DNA of 13,798 bases, taken from positions 1 through 13,798 of the forward strand of contig CAAGND010000236.1 of the NCBI GenBank assembly GCA_900771185.1, in the 5' to 3' direction. How positions within the stretch are numbered: position 1 is the stretch's first letter; each line of letters begins with the position of its first letter. This document shows, one piece after another, positions 5,936-12,543 of the stretch. The position numbers and the translations under genes were made by a program. The notes under the pieces were generated by a model. The model ran no database searches, had not been told where the DNA came from, and worked only from the letters and a program-made list of their open reading frames with translations. This stretch comes from Clostridia bacterium (GTDB lineage: Bacteria > Bacillota > Clostridia > Oscillospirales > Acutalibacteraceae).

Positions 5936-7243
5936 ATGAACAGCTTTTTTCATTCGGTGCGGCTTGATGAGGAAAAGTGTATGGGCTGTACCAACTGTAT
6001 CAAGCGATGCCCGACACAGGCTATAAGAGTGCGCAACGGCAAAGCTAATATAATTTCCGAGCGTTGTATAGACTGCGGAGAGTGTATAAGGGTATGCCCG
6101 CATCACGCGAAATATGCGGAGCGGGATTCCATGAACCGCCTGCTTGAATTCAAACACAGGATAGCTCTGCCCGCGCCGTCGCTCTATGGTCAGTTTAACA
6201 ACCTTGACGATATAGGCTATATAATAACCGCGCTTAAAATGCTCGGCTTTGACGAAGTGTTTGAGGTTTCACGCGGCGCCGAGCTGGTCTCCGAGGCGAC
6301 ACGAAGATATATTGAGGAGAAGGATATACCAAAGCCTGTTATTTCCTCCGCGTGTCCCGCCGTGTGCAGGCTTATAAGGGTCTGCTTCCCGAATCTTATT
6401 CCCCATGTCCTGCCTCTGAACTCCCCGATGGAGGAAGCTGCGCGTCTGGCGCGCGAGGAGGCGGTGGAGAAAACGGGTCTTGCGAGCGAAGAGATAGGAA
6501 TTTTCTTTATCACCCCCTGTCCCGCCAAGATAACGGCGGTAAAGCAGCCGATATGTCTGCCGCAGTCCAATGTGGACGGAGCCATCGCAATGAAGGATAT
6601 ATATCCGGTGCTCCTCAAGCAGATGAACCATCTCGGCGCGCCGGACGAGGCGAGCCGCTCCGGAATAATCGGCGTGAGCTGGGCATCGAGCGGCGGAGAG
6701 GCGTCGGCGCTGCTGCGTGACCGCTATCTTGCGGCGGACGGCGTTGAAAATGTGATTAAGGTGCTCGAGGAGATTGAGGATGAAAAACTCGACACACTCG
6801 ATTTTGTGGAGCTCAACGCCTGCTCCGGCGGCTGTGTCGGAGGCTCGCTGACTGCGGAAAACCCGTATGTGGCCAAGGCGCGCCTTCAGCACCTGAGAAA
6901 ATATCTGCCGGTTTCCGCAAATCATCTCGTATGCGGGTCCATGCCGGAAGAGATGGAGTGGCAGCGTCCGTTGGAGGGCAGTTCGGTGCTGAAGCTTGCG
7001 GAGAATGTCTCCGATGCCATGGCTATGATGAACCGCATAAAGGAGCTGCTTGCCCGTCTGCCGGGACTTGACTGCGGCACCTGCGGTGCACCCTCCTGCA
7101 AAGCGCTTGCGGAGGATATAGTCCGCGGAAACGCCACGCTCCATGACTGTGTGTTCTCACTGCGTGATGAGCTCAGCGGAACCGATATGCAGGAATATAT
7201 TCCCGCGCCGTTCAGAAGAACGAAGACGGAGGAAGAAGAATAA
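5936..7243 (+). CDS. Sensory-type [FeFe]-hydrogenase homologue (HydS-like): 2x[4Fe-4S] ferredoxin, H-cluster domain, C-terminal Fe-S domain
   Basis: 435 residues in three parts. Residues 15-54 form a bacterial ferredoxin with CxxCxxCxxxCP twice (C15, C18, C21, C25; C44, C47, C50, C54). Residues about 75-345 are the hydrogenase large-subunit domain. L1 is SSACP (C140), L2 is TPCPAK (C195, K198) and L3 is ACSGGCVGG (C296, C300), so all four H-cluster cysteine ligands are kept. The preceding proton-transfer cysteine of catalytic enzymes (TSCCP) is alanine (A139), as reported for the putative sensory HydS of Thermotoga maritima. Residues about 375-405 form a four-cysteine 4Fe-4S domain of the RnfB/CdhD type (C380, C383, C388, C405). 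There is no signal peptide. AAGAGGT precedes the ATG. H2 or redox sensing in the cytoplasm is inferred; weak catalysis is not excluded. Confidence 0.88.
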   Translation: MNSFFHSVRLDEEKCMGCTNCIKRCPTQAIRVRNGKANIISERCIDCGECIRVCPHHAKYAERDSMNRLLEFKHRIALPAPSLYGQFNNLDDIGYIITALKMLGFDEVFEVSRGAELVSEATRRYIEEKDIPKPVISSACPAVCRLIRVCFPNLIPHVLPLNSPMEEAARLAREEAVEKTGLASEEIGIFFITPCPAKITAVKQPICLPQSNVDGAIAMKDIYPVLLKQMNHLGAPDEASRSGIIGVSWASSGGEASALLRDRYLAADGVENVIKVLEEIEDEKLDTLDFVELNACSGGCVGGSLTAENPYVAKARLQHLRKYLPVSANHLVCGSMPEEMEWQRPLEGSSVLKLAENVSDAMAMMNRIKELLARLPGLDCGTCGAPSCKALAEDIVRGNATLHDCVFSLRDELSGTDMQEYIPAPFRRTKTEEEE

Positions 7244-7258
7244 CACGGAGGGGACTTT

Positions 7259-7591
7259 ATGACAGTCGGCGAGCTTAAAGATGCCTTGGGGCTTGTGCCC
7301 CTGTGTGAAAATGAAGAGGCGCTCTCAAGGCAGGTGAGCGGAGGATACTGCGGCGACCTTTTGAGCTGGGTGATGTCGCGGGCGCAGGCGGGTGACGCAT
7401 GGATGACCGTCATGGGAAATATAAACTCCATCGGAGTGGCGGCGCTTGCCGATATCGCCTGTATTATCCTGACTGAATCCGCCCCGCTTGACGCGGATGC
7501 GAAAGCGCGCGCCGAGCAGAACGGAGTGGCAATTTTTCAGACGGAAAAGAACTCATATGAGACTGCTGCGGCTCTGTCAAAACTGATTTGA
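7259..7591 (+). CDS. DRTGG-domain protein, second copy
   Basis: 110 residues, a paralogue of the gene at 5129. It opens MTVGELKDALGLVPLC and has the family core VSGGYCGDLLSWVMSRAQ (about 27-44), then GDAWMTVMGNINSIGVAAL, the strand ACIILTESA and an ending strand GVAIFQTEKNSYETA. This copy is closer to the usual family pattern GYCGDLLS than the first. GGAGGGG stands 8 nt before the ATG and 15 nt separate it from the Fe-S protein gene, so it is in the same operon. The domain probably binds a small ligand; which one is unknown. Two copies on either side of the kinase-like and hydrogenase-like genes suggest a hetero-oligomer or two inputs, which is inference. Confidence 0.82.
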   Translation: MTVGELKDALGLVPLCENEEALSRQVSGGYCGDLLSWVMSRAQAGDAWMTVMGNINSIGVAALADIACIILTESAPLDADAKARAEQNGVAIFQTEKNSYETAAALSKLI

Positions 7592-7601
7592 GGGAAGAGC
7601 T

Positions 7602-8075
7602 ATGATAACGATACGCAAGGCTGACAGGAACGATTTTGACAGCATACGTTCCTTGATGTCCCAGCTTCACAAAATGCACTGTCAGGCACGCCCGGACGTA
7701 TACAGAGACTGCGACCCGCTGACAGCCCCGGAATATAAAGAAATGCTCAAAAACAAGGGTAAAGTTGTTCTTGTCGCCGTTGACAGCGATACCGGTGAAG
7801 TTGTTGGATTCGCCGAGGCTTCGTTAAAACGGGTGAAGGGACGAAGTGAGCTTTGCGACAGATGCACAATGTATATAGATGCAGTCTGCGTTGATGAGCA
7901 AAGACGTTCCCAGGGCATAGGAAAAAAGCTCTTTGAAGCGGTCAAACAGCTTGCGAAAAAATCCGGTGCGCAGTCGCTGGAACTTATGGTTTGGGAGTTC
8001 AACCGCAGCGCTTTCGATTTCTATAAAAAAGAGGGAATGAACGTCCGCAGCATGATGTTAGAGGAAAAGCTCTGA
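7602..8075 (+). CDS. GNAT-family N-acetyltransferase
   Basis: 157 residues, one GNAT domain, the usual length. The start MITIRKADRNDFDSI is the typical first strand and helix. VVLVAVDSDTGEVVGFAEASL (about 55-75) forms strands 2-3, and the acetyl-CoA motif A is VDEQRRSQGIGKKLF (97-111) with the pyrophosphate loop Q104-G105-I-G107-K. NRSAFDFYKKEGM (134-146) is motif B. It transfers an acetyl group from acetyl-CoA to an amine; the acceptor, a small molecule or a protein in the operon, cannot be told. It starts 10 nt after the second DRTGG gene behind GGGAAGAG, and its end carries the ribosome binding site of the PHP gene. Its presence inside a hydrogenase-sensor operon is unexpected and may reflect insertion or a real added function. 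Confidence 0.9.
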   Translation: MITIRKADRNDFDSIRSLMSQLHKMHCQARPDVYRDCDPLTAPEYKEMLKNKGKVVLVAVDSDTGEVVGFAEASLKRVKGRSELCDRCTMYIDAVCVDEQRRSQGIGKKLFEAVKQLAKKSGAQSLELMVWEFNRSAFDFYKKEGMNVRSMMLEEKL

Positions 8076-8084
8076 GGAAAAGCG

Positions 8085-8807
8085 ATGCCTAAATACTCGT
8101 GTGATTTGCATATTCATTCATGTCTGTCGCCCTGCGGAGACAATGAGATGACGCCCTATAATCTTGTCAATATGGCAAAGATTATGGGGCTTGATTTGAT
8201 TGCGCTGACAGATCACAACTCGGCTCTCAACTGCCCCGGAGCGCTCGATGCCGCCAAGGAGGCGGGGATAACGGTTGTTCCCGGAATGGAGCTGACAACC
8301 TCTGAGGAGGTTCATATGGTCTGCCTGTTTCCGGACCTTGAAAACGCGCTGGCGTTCTCCGAATATGTGAGCCGCAATATGCCGAAGGTTAAAAACCGCC
8401 TCGATATTTTCGGCGAACAGCTCGAGATGGATCATCTTGACGGGGTGAAGAGCGAGCAGGAGTATCTTCTGTCTGTTGCGAGCTTTATCTCGATAGGCTC
8501 CGCGCAGACCGCCGTGCAGGATTTCGGCGGAATATGTTATCCCGCTCATATAGACCGACCGTCTTTCAGCCTTATATCCAATCTCGGAGGTTTTCCGCAG
8601 GATGTTTGTTTCAAAAACGCCGAACTGTCGAGGTTTGCCGATGAGAGCAAGCTCTGCGCTGAACATCCGTCTCTGTGCGGTATGCGGAGAATAAGGGCAT
8701 CTGATGCCCACTGTCTTGAAAATGTCGGAGCAATATTCACTCAGCTTGAGCTTGAGGAAAACAGCGCGCGGGCTCTTGTGGAACTGCTGCGCACCGAAAA
8801 GTGTTAA
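8085..8807 (+). CDS. PHP-domain metal-dependent phosphoesterase
   Basis: 240 residues covering a complete PHP domain (PF02811). Visible metal ligands: H9 and H11 in DLHIHS, D43-H44 in LTDHNS, E69 in PGMEL, H77 in EVHMVCL, H155 in CYPAHID, and D207-H209 in SDAH, the full trinuclear set of the family. The fold hydrolyses phosphoesters such as histidinol phosphate, 3'-phosphoadenosine phosphate or short nucleotides; the substrate of this subgroup is unknown. The protein is cytoplasmic. The ATG follows GAGGAAAA overlapping the GNAT stop, so it is the sixth gene of the operon. In many Clostridia such a PHP gene stands immediately upstream of the NADH-dependent [FeFe]-hydrogenase genes; here leuB follows instead. 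No terminator hairpin was seen between 8808 and 8832. Confidence 0.9.
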   Translation: MPKYSCDLHIHSCLSPCGDNEMTPYNLVNMAKIMGLDLIALTDHNSALNCPGALDAAKEAGITVVPGMELTTSEEVHMVCLFPDLENALAFSEYVSRNMPKVKNRLDIFGEQLEMDHLDGVKSEQEYLLSVASFISIGSAQTAVQDFGGICYPAHIDRPSFSLISNLGGFPQDVCFKNAELSRFADESKLCAEHPSLCGMRRIRASDAHCLENVGAIFTQLELEENSARALVELLRTEKC

Positions 8808-8832
8808 AAATCTTCGGTCTGCGTCAAAGGAC

Positions 8833-8861
8833 TTGAAAAACGCGAACCGGTGTAGTAAACT
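8833..8861 (+). promoter_or_regulatory. Probable promoter of leuB
   Basis: TTGAAA (8833-8838), 17 bp, TAAACT (8856-8861). The -35 is good and the -10 moderate. It lies 26 bp after the PHP stop, so leuB may be read from it and also by read-through from the operon. No T-box or other leader element was recognised. Confidence 0.5.
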
Positions 8862-8880
8862 TAATTTATATCTTAATATA

Positions 8881-8905
8881 AAGGAGGCGGGCGGGCAGCC
8901 GCCGC
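8881..8905 (+). promoter_or_regulatory. Distant leuB ribosome binding site followed by a GC-rich hairpin
   Basis: AAGGAGG (8881-8887) is a near-perfect Shine-Dalgarno sequence but lies about 24 nt before the ATG at 8912, well outside normal spacing. GGCGG (8886-8890) can pair with CCGCC (8899-8903), a hairpin that would bring the AAGGA stretch within about 8 nt of the start. No alternative start codon exists in frame between them. Confidence 0.45.
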
Positions 8906-8911
8906 TTAACT

Positions 8912-9982
8912 ATGAAAAAATATTCAATAGCCGTCATCAAGGGAGACGGTATAGGACCTGAAATTGTTGACGAAGCGCTCAAAGCGCTCGATGCTGCGGG
9001 AAAGAAGTTCGGTTTTGAAACGGAGTATAAAGAGTGCCTGATGGGCGGGTGCGCAATAGATGCCACGGGCGTGCCGCTTCCGCAGGAGACGATAGATATA
9101 TGCAAGGCGTCCGACAGCGTTCTGCTCGGAGCGGTCGGAGGATCAAAGTGGGATACTCTTCCCGGAAATCTGCGTCCGGAAGCAGGTCTTTTGGGCATAC
9201 GTTCAGCGTTGGGTCTTTTTGCCAATCTGCGCCCGGCAAAGATTTTTGCGCCTCTTGTGGACGCATCGCCCATAAAGCGTGAGATAATATCGGACGGGCT
9301 TGATATCATGGTGGTGCGTGAGCTGACGGGCGGCATATATTTCGGCGAGCGCGGCAGAAGCACTGAAAACGGCATTGAATCCGCATATGATACGGAAAAA
9401 TACTCCGTGACTGAAATTGAGAGAATCGTGCGCGTTGGCTTTGACCTTGCGCTCAAGCGTTCAAAGCGCCTGTGCAGCGTTGACAAGGCGAATGTTCTGG
9501 AGTCCTCACGCCTGTGGCGCGAGACTGTTTTGAGGGTCAGCAAGGAATATCCAGAGGTTGAACTGAGCCATCTCTACGTTGATAACTGCGCTATGCAGCT
9601 TGTCCGCAATCCGGCACAGTTTGATGTTATCGTAACATCTAATATTTTCGGTGATATTCTCTCCGATGAGGCCTCGATGATAAGCGGCTCAATAGGAATG
9701 CTGGCGTCGGCGTCACTCGCACAGGGCAGCTTCGGTCTCTATGAGCCTATCCACGGCTCCGCTCCGGACATAGCCGGAAAGGGCATAGCCAATCCGCTGG
9801 CAACTATCCTCTCGGCGGCGATGATGCTGAAATATACTTTCGGCGAGAGCGAGGCGGCCGCCGCGATTGAAGCAGCTGTTGACAGGGCACTCAGAGAGGG
9901 AAGAACTCCGGATATAGCGGATGCGTCACTGCCGCAGCTCTCAACGGTTGAAATGGGCGATCTCGTGGCAAAATATATATGA
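8912..9982 (+). CDS. leuB: 3-isopropylmalate dehydrogenase
   Basis: 356 residues, full length for LeuB. It catalyses NAD+-dependent oxidation and decarboxylation of 3-isopropylmalate to 2-oxoisocaproate, the third step of leucine synthesis, in the cytoplasm. The start IAVIKGDGIGPEI binds the cofactor adenine side; LLGIRSALGLFANLRP is the substrate-loop region that separates LeuB from isocitrate dehydrogenase. Y143 in GGIYFGERG and K192 in SVDKANVL are catalytic; D224, D248 and D252 (VDNCAMQ and FGDILSDEAS) bind Mg2+/Mn2+. The ending contains EPIHGSAPDIAGKGIANP, the NAD-binding signature. leuA, leuC and leuD are not beside it in this window; the upstream PHP gene is unrelated. A terminator follows 12 nt after the stop. 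The start ATG is fixed by the N-terminal motif despite the distant ribosome binding site. Confidence 0.97.
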   Translation: MKKYSIAVIKGDGIGPEIVDEALKALDAAGKKFGFETEYKECLMGGCAIDATGVPLPQETIDICKASDSVLLGAVGGSKWDTLPGNLRPEAGLLGIRSALGLFANLRPAKIFAPLVDASPIKREIISDGLDIMVVRELTGGIYFGERGRSTENGIESAYDTEKYSVTEIERIVRVGFDLALKRSKRLCSVDKANVLESSRLWRETVLRVSKEYPEVELSHLYVDNCAMQLVRNPAQFDVIVTSNIFGDILSDEASMISGSIGMLASASLAQGSFGLYEPIHGSAPDIAGKGIANPLATILSAAMMLKYTFGESEAAAAIEAAVDRALREGRTPDIADASLPQLSTVEMGDLVAKYI

Positions 9983-9994
9983 TGAGTATGACAG

Positions 9995-10029
9995 AAAGAA
10001 GCCTCAGGTTTTTCCCGGGGCTTCTTTTT
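9995..10029 (+). terminator. Intrinsic terminator of leuB
   Basis: AAAGAAGCCTC (9995-10005) pairs with GGGGCTTCTTT (10017-10027, one G-U wobble) around an 11-nt loop, followed by T residues to 10029. The A-rich upstream arm makes it potentially bidirectional, though no convergent gene is nearby. Confidence 0.88.
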
Positions 10030-10070
10030 ATATCAGAAAATGCTGAAAGTTCACAAAAAGCAAAAACAGC

Positions 10071-10099
10071 TTGATTTTCTGTTTAAGCCATATTATACT
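10071..10099 (+). promoter_or_regulatory. Promoter of the secreted phosphoesterase gene
   Basis: TTGATT (10071-10076), 17 bp, TATACT (10094-10099). Predicted start is near 10106, about 26 nt before the ATG. The preceding leuB terminator makes this a separate unit. Confidence 0.7.
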
Positions 10100-10131
10100 T
10101 ATTTAAACAAATTATAATGAGAGGTGTTAAG

Positions 10132-11838
10132 ATGAAAAAGCTTGTCAGCATATTTCTCTCTGTTGTTTTGATTGCTTCATCGGTTTCGGTCGGCGCGTTT
10201 GCGGCTCAGAACTCAACGGAACTGAACTTCGCGGTTGCGTCCGACTTGCATTATACTTTGCCCGAGGAAGAACTCACAGGAGAGATTGACGATGAGATTT
10301 ATTGGTATGCCAACCGCCGTGCCGCGATGGAAAACGAAAGCGGTTGGATAATTGACGAATTTCTCAATCAGTGTGCTGAAAACGATGACTGCGAATTTGT
10401 TTTGATTTCGGGAGATATTGTCCAAAACGGCAGGCGTGTCATTCAGGAGCATTATGACATGGCGGCGAAATTCGCCGAGTTTGAAAAGAAAACCGGCAAG
10501 CAGATTTATGTAACCGTGGGCAACCATGATGCCGGCAAAGACTCGGAAACCGACGTTGAGGATTTCAAGCGAATTTACGCGGATTTCGGCTATAATGAGG
10601 CGCTTACCGTTGATGAGGACACCTGCTCATATACCGCTGATTTGAACGAAAAATACAGGCTGATTTCTCTTGACAGCTGCGACCACACCAAGTCAACGGA
10701 GGACGGAATGACCGCCGAAAAGCTTGACTGGGTTCGCAGACAGGCTGAACAGGCGAAGAAAGACGGCAAATATCCCATACTCATGATGCATCATAATCTG
10801 CTTGACCATATGCCGCTTCAGCGTGTTTTCAGCAAGAATTTTATTGTCAAATTCCATTATACCACGGCGGAGCTCTTTGCGAACTGGGGCATAAAAATAG
10901 TGCTGACGGGGCATGAACATTGCAGTGATGCGACATCTTACACAAGCGCTGCGGGCAATGTTATCTATGATTTTGCCACAACCTCACTGACAATGTATCC
11001 GCTGCAATACAGAGTGTTCAGCCTCACCGATGACGAAATAAAATATGAGGTTAAAACAGTTGACTCCATAGATACAGACTCGCTGACGGCACGGGTTTCG
11101 GGATATTCGGAAAAGCAGACAGACCTGATGAATTCCGGACTCAACGCATATGCCAAAGGCTTCCTCAAAGCGGGAGTGAAATACAGGCTGCTTCTCTCCC
11201 TCAGTGATGAAAAAATGGGAATCAGCGAGAAAGATTTTTATTATGACTTGGTAAAAACCGCTGTTGAAGGGCTGTGCAAAATTCTTGAGGAACCGCTTTA
11301 CGGTGAAAACAGCGTCAGCGCTCTTGCACGGGAATATAACATTGAGATTCCCGAAAGCGAATATGAAAACGGCTGGGATGTTGCGACGGAGCTGGTTGCC
11401 GCCCACTATGCGGGAGGAGAATCCTTTGAACTTGACAGCACTGAGGTGACCATTTTCCTGCGCCTCGTTGCGCTCGTCCTCAGAGATGACCTCGCGTCGG
11501 TCGGGGATGAAGTGCTCCTCAAGTCGGCAAATGAGATCTTTAAAATTTTCGGCACGGATTCGGTGGTAGCAGATATTACAAAGCTCGGCACAAAGGTTTT
11601 TGGAGCGGTTTCTCCGGTTGAGTATTTCCTGCTGGCGCTTGTTTCGCCTATTATCTATAATTTCGCTGTTGACAGCGACGGAGTTGACGATAACAGCGGA
11701 GTTTTGCCGGGCTACGGCACCCGGAGCCTGAAAAATAATTGTTTAAATGTCGTTGAAAAAATTAACGGAATTTTTGATGATGCATCAAAATACGCATCCA
11801 TGTTTATGGTCTATATTATGAAGATTATATACGGATAA
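10132..11838 (+). CDS. Secreted calcineurin-like metallophosphoesterase
   Basis: 568 residues from the ATG at 10132, preferred over the ATG at 10117 because GAGAGG (10119-10124) is placed 7 nt before it and overlaps the earlier ATG. A signal peptide covers residues 1-24 (KK, hydrophobic core, AFA cleavage site), so the enzyme is exported; no lipobox, sortase motif or clear anchor was seen. Residues 30-300 carry the calcineurin-like set: D38 and H40 (SDLHY), G94-D95 and N99 (GDIVQNG), GNHD (130-133), H220-H221 (MMHHN) and GHEH (260-263), a complete dimetal site for phosphoester or phosphodiester hydrolysis. About 270 residues after the catalytic domain match nothing I recognise; they are mostly helical-looking with hydrophobic stretches near the end. 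Substrate unknown; extracellular nucleotide or phospholipid cleavage are options. Confidence 0.9.
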   Translation: MKKLVSIFLSVVLIASSVSVGAFAAQNSTELNFAVASDLHYTLPEEELTGEIDDEIYWYANRRAAMENESGWIIDEFLNQCAENDDCEFVLISGDIVQNGRRVIQEHYDMAAKFAEFEKKTGKQIYVTVGNHDAGKDSETDVEDFKRIYADFGYNEALTVDEDTCSYTADLNEKYRLISLDSCDHTKSTEDGMTAEKLDWVRRQAEQAKKDGKYPILMMHHNLLDHMPLQRVFSKNFIVKFHYTTAELFANWGIKIVLTGHEHCSDATSYTSAAGNVIYDFATTSLTMYPLQYRVFSLTDDEIKYEVKTVDSIDTDSLTARVSGYSEKQTDLMNSGLNAYAKGFLKAGVKYRLLLSLSDEKMGISEKDFYYDLVKTAVEGLCKILEEPLYGENSVSALAREYNIEIPESEYENGWDVATELVAAHYAGGESFELDSTEVTIFLRLVALVLRDDLASVGDEVLLKSANEIFKIFGTDSVVADITKLGTKVFGAVSPVEYFLLALVSPIIYNFAVDSDGVDDNSGVLPGYGTRSLKNNCLNVVEKINGIFDDASKYASMFMVYIMKIIYG

Positions 11839-11888
11839 GCAAGAACGCCTCCCGATGAGGGGCGGTGTCCGTAAAACAGTATAGTGTA

Positions 11889-11922
11889 CGCCCGAAGAAG
11901 TTCATACTTCTTCGGGCGTTTT
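11889..11922 (+). terminator. Intrinsic terminator of the phosphoesterase gene
   Basis: CGCCCGAAGAAG (11889-11900) and CTTCTTCGGGCG (11907-11918) form a perfect 12-bp stem with loop TTCATA, followed by TTTT. It lies 50 nt after the stop codon, and a smaller GC hairpin (CGCCTC/GGGGCG) precedes it. Confidence 0.88.
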
Positions 11923-11935
11923 CCTGTGCGGCTAG

Positions 11936-11964
11936 TAGACTTTTTTATGTTTTGCTGATATACT
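11936..11964 (+). promoter_or_regulatory. Promoter of the two-gene unknown unit
   Basis: TAGACT (11936-11941), 17 bp, then TATACT (11959-11964) preceded by TGA, an extended -10. Predicted start is about 11971, some 46 nt before the preferred ATG at 12017. Confidence 0.65.
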
Positions 11965-12016
11965 TTATTCAGCGAAAGCGTGAGATAAATCGGTGTTTAC
12001 AGGGGAGACAACGGAA

Positions 12017-12520
12017 ATGCTTTTAACTCCTTTTGGCGAAATAAAAATATTGATAGATGAAAAGTCAGTTCCTTTTATTGTGCAGGAAGGCCGAAAACTG
12101 GAAGGGTTATGTCCACACGTTTTGGGGAGATATCAGATTTCCATTAAGTTTATTCCTGACGAGAAAGAGCATACTATAGCATGTGTGTTCGAACCAAACT
12201 GCTCATATGAAAGGAGTCCGGAAAGCGGTGAGAGGCTGGAATGCCAAAGCTTTTATAACGGCTCCAGATTTAAAATGTCCATTGGTCTTGAGTGCGAGGC
12301 TGGATATATAAACGGTGCGCGTGCCACTAATGAATACGATTATGATGCAGATTATCTGGAAAACGGAATGTCTTTCCTGATTGATGCAAACACAAGAACT
12401 GAGCACTATACGTTTGGAATAGCCTGGATTGATAACGTGGGATGGGATGATCCGACCGGTGAATCCAGTGACAGAGATGTCGAAACATGGTATGGAGCGG
12501 ATCCCACATTAGCGTTATAG
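12017..12520 (+). CDS. Uncharacterised protein of 167 residues
   Basis: Not recognised. I prefer the ATG at 12017 because GGGGAG (12002-12007) lies 9 nt upstream; a GTG at 11993 would add eight residues but lacks a ribosome binding site. There is no signal peptide and no membrane segment. The protein starts MLLTPFGEIKILIDEKSVPF and looks like a mixed beta-strand cytoplasmic domain (alternating hydrophobic strands such as YQISIKFI, TIACVFEP, FKMSIGLEC). The C-terminus is acidic with conserved-looking aromatics (FGIAWIDNVGWDDPTG, ETWYGADP). It shares a promoter with the next gene, 23 nt downstream. The pair has the size and isolated setting of immunity-type or other accessory proteins, but no toxin gene is visible and I assign no function. 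Confidence 0.7.
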   Translation: MLLTPFGEIKILIDEKSVPFIVQEGRKLEGLCPHVLGRYQISIKFIPDEKEHTIACVFEPNCSYERSPESGERLECQSFYNGSRFKMSIGLECEAGYINGARATNEYDYDADYLENGMSFLIDANTRTEHYTFGIAWIDNVGWDDPTGESSDRDVETWYGADPTLAL

Positions 12521-12543
12521 ATTCACAGTTTGCGGAGAAAAAG

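Noticed and set aside
6269..7144. Minus-strand open frame of 291 codons
   Set aside because: It is a long shadow of the Fe-S protein gene, caused by codon bias in a GC-rich gene; the plus-strand frame has unmistakable cysteine motifs.
5936..7243. Annotation as an ordinary H2-producing [FeFe]-hydrogenase
   Set aside because: The proton-transfer cysteine is alanine and the neighbours are signalling proteins, so a sensor is the better reading. Low activity is not excluded.
8808..8911. T-box leucine leader upstream of leuB
   Set aside because: The gap is only about 100 nt, with no T-box core sequence, specifier hairpin or terminator/antiterminator pair.
11993..12016. GTG start for the 167-residue unknown protein
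   Set aside because: No ribosome binding site precedes it, while GGGGAG is correctly spaced before the ATG at 12017.
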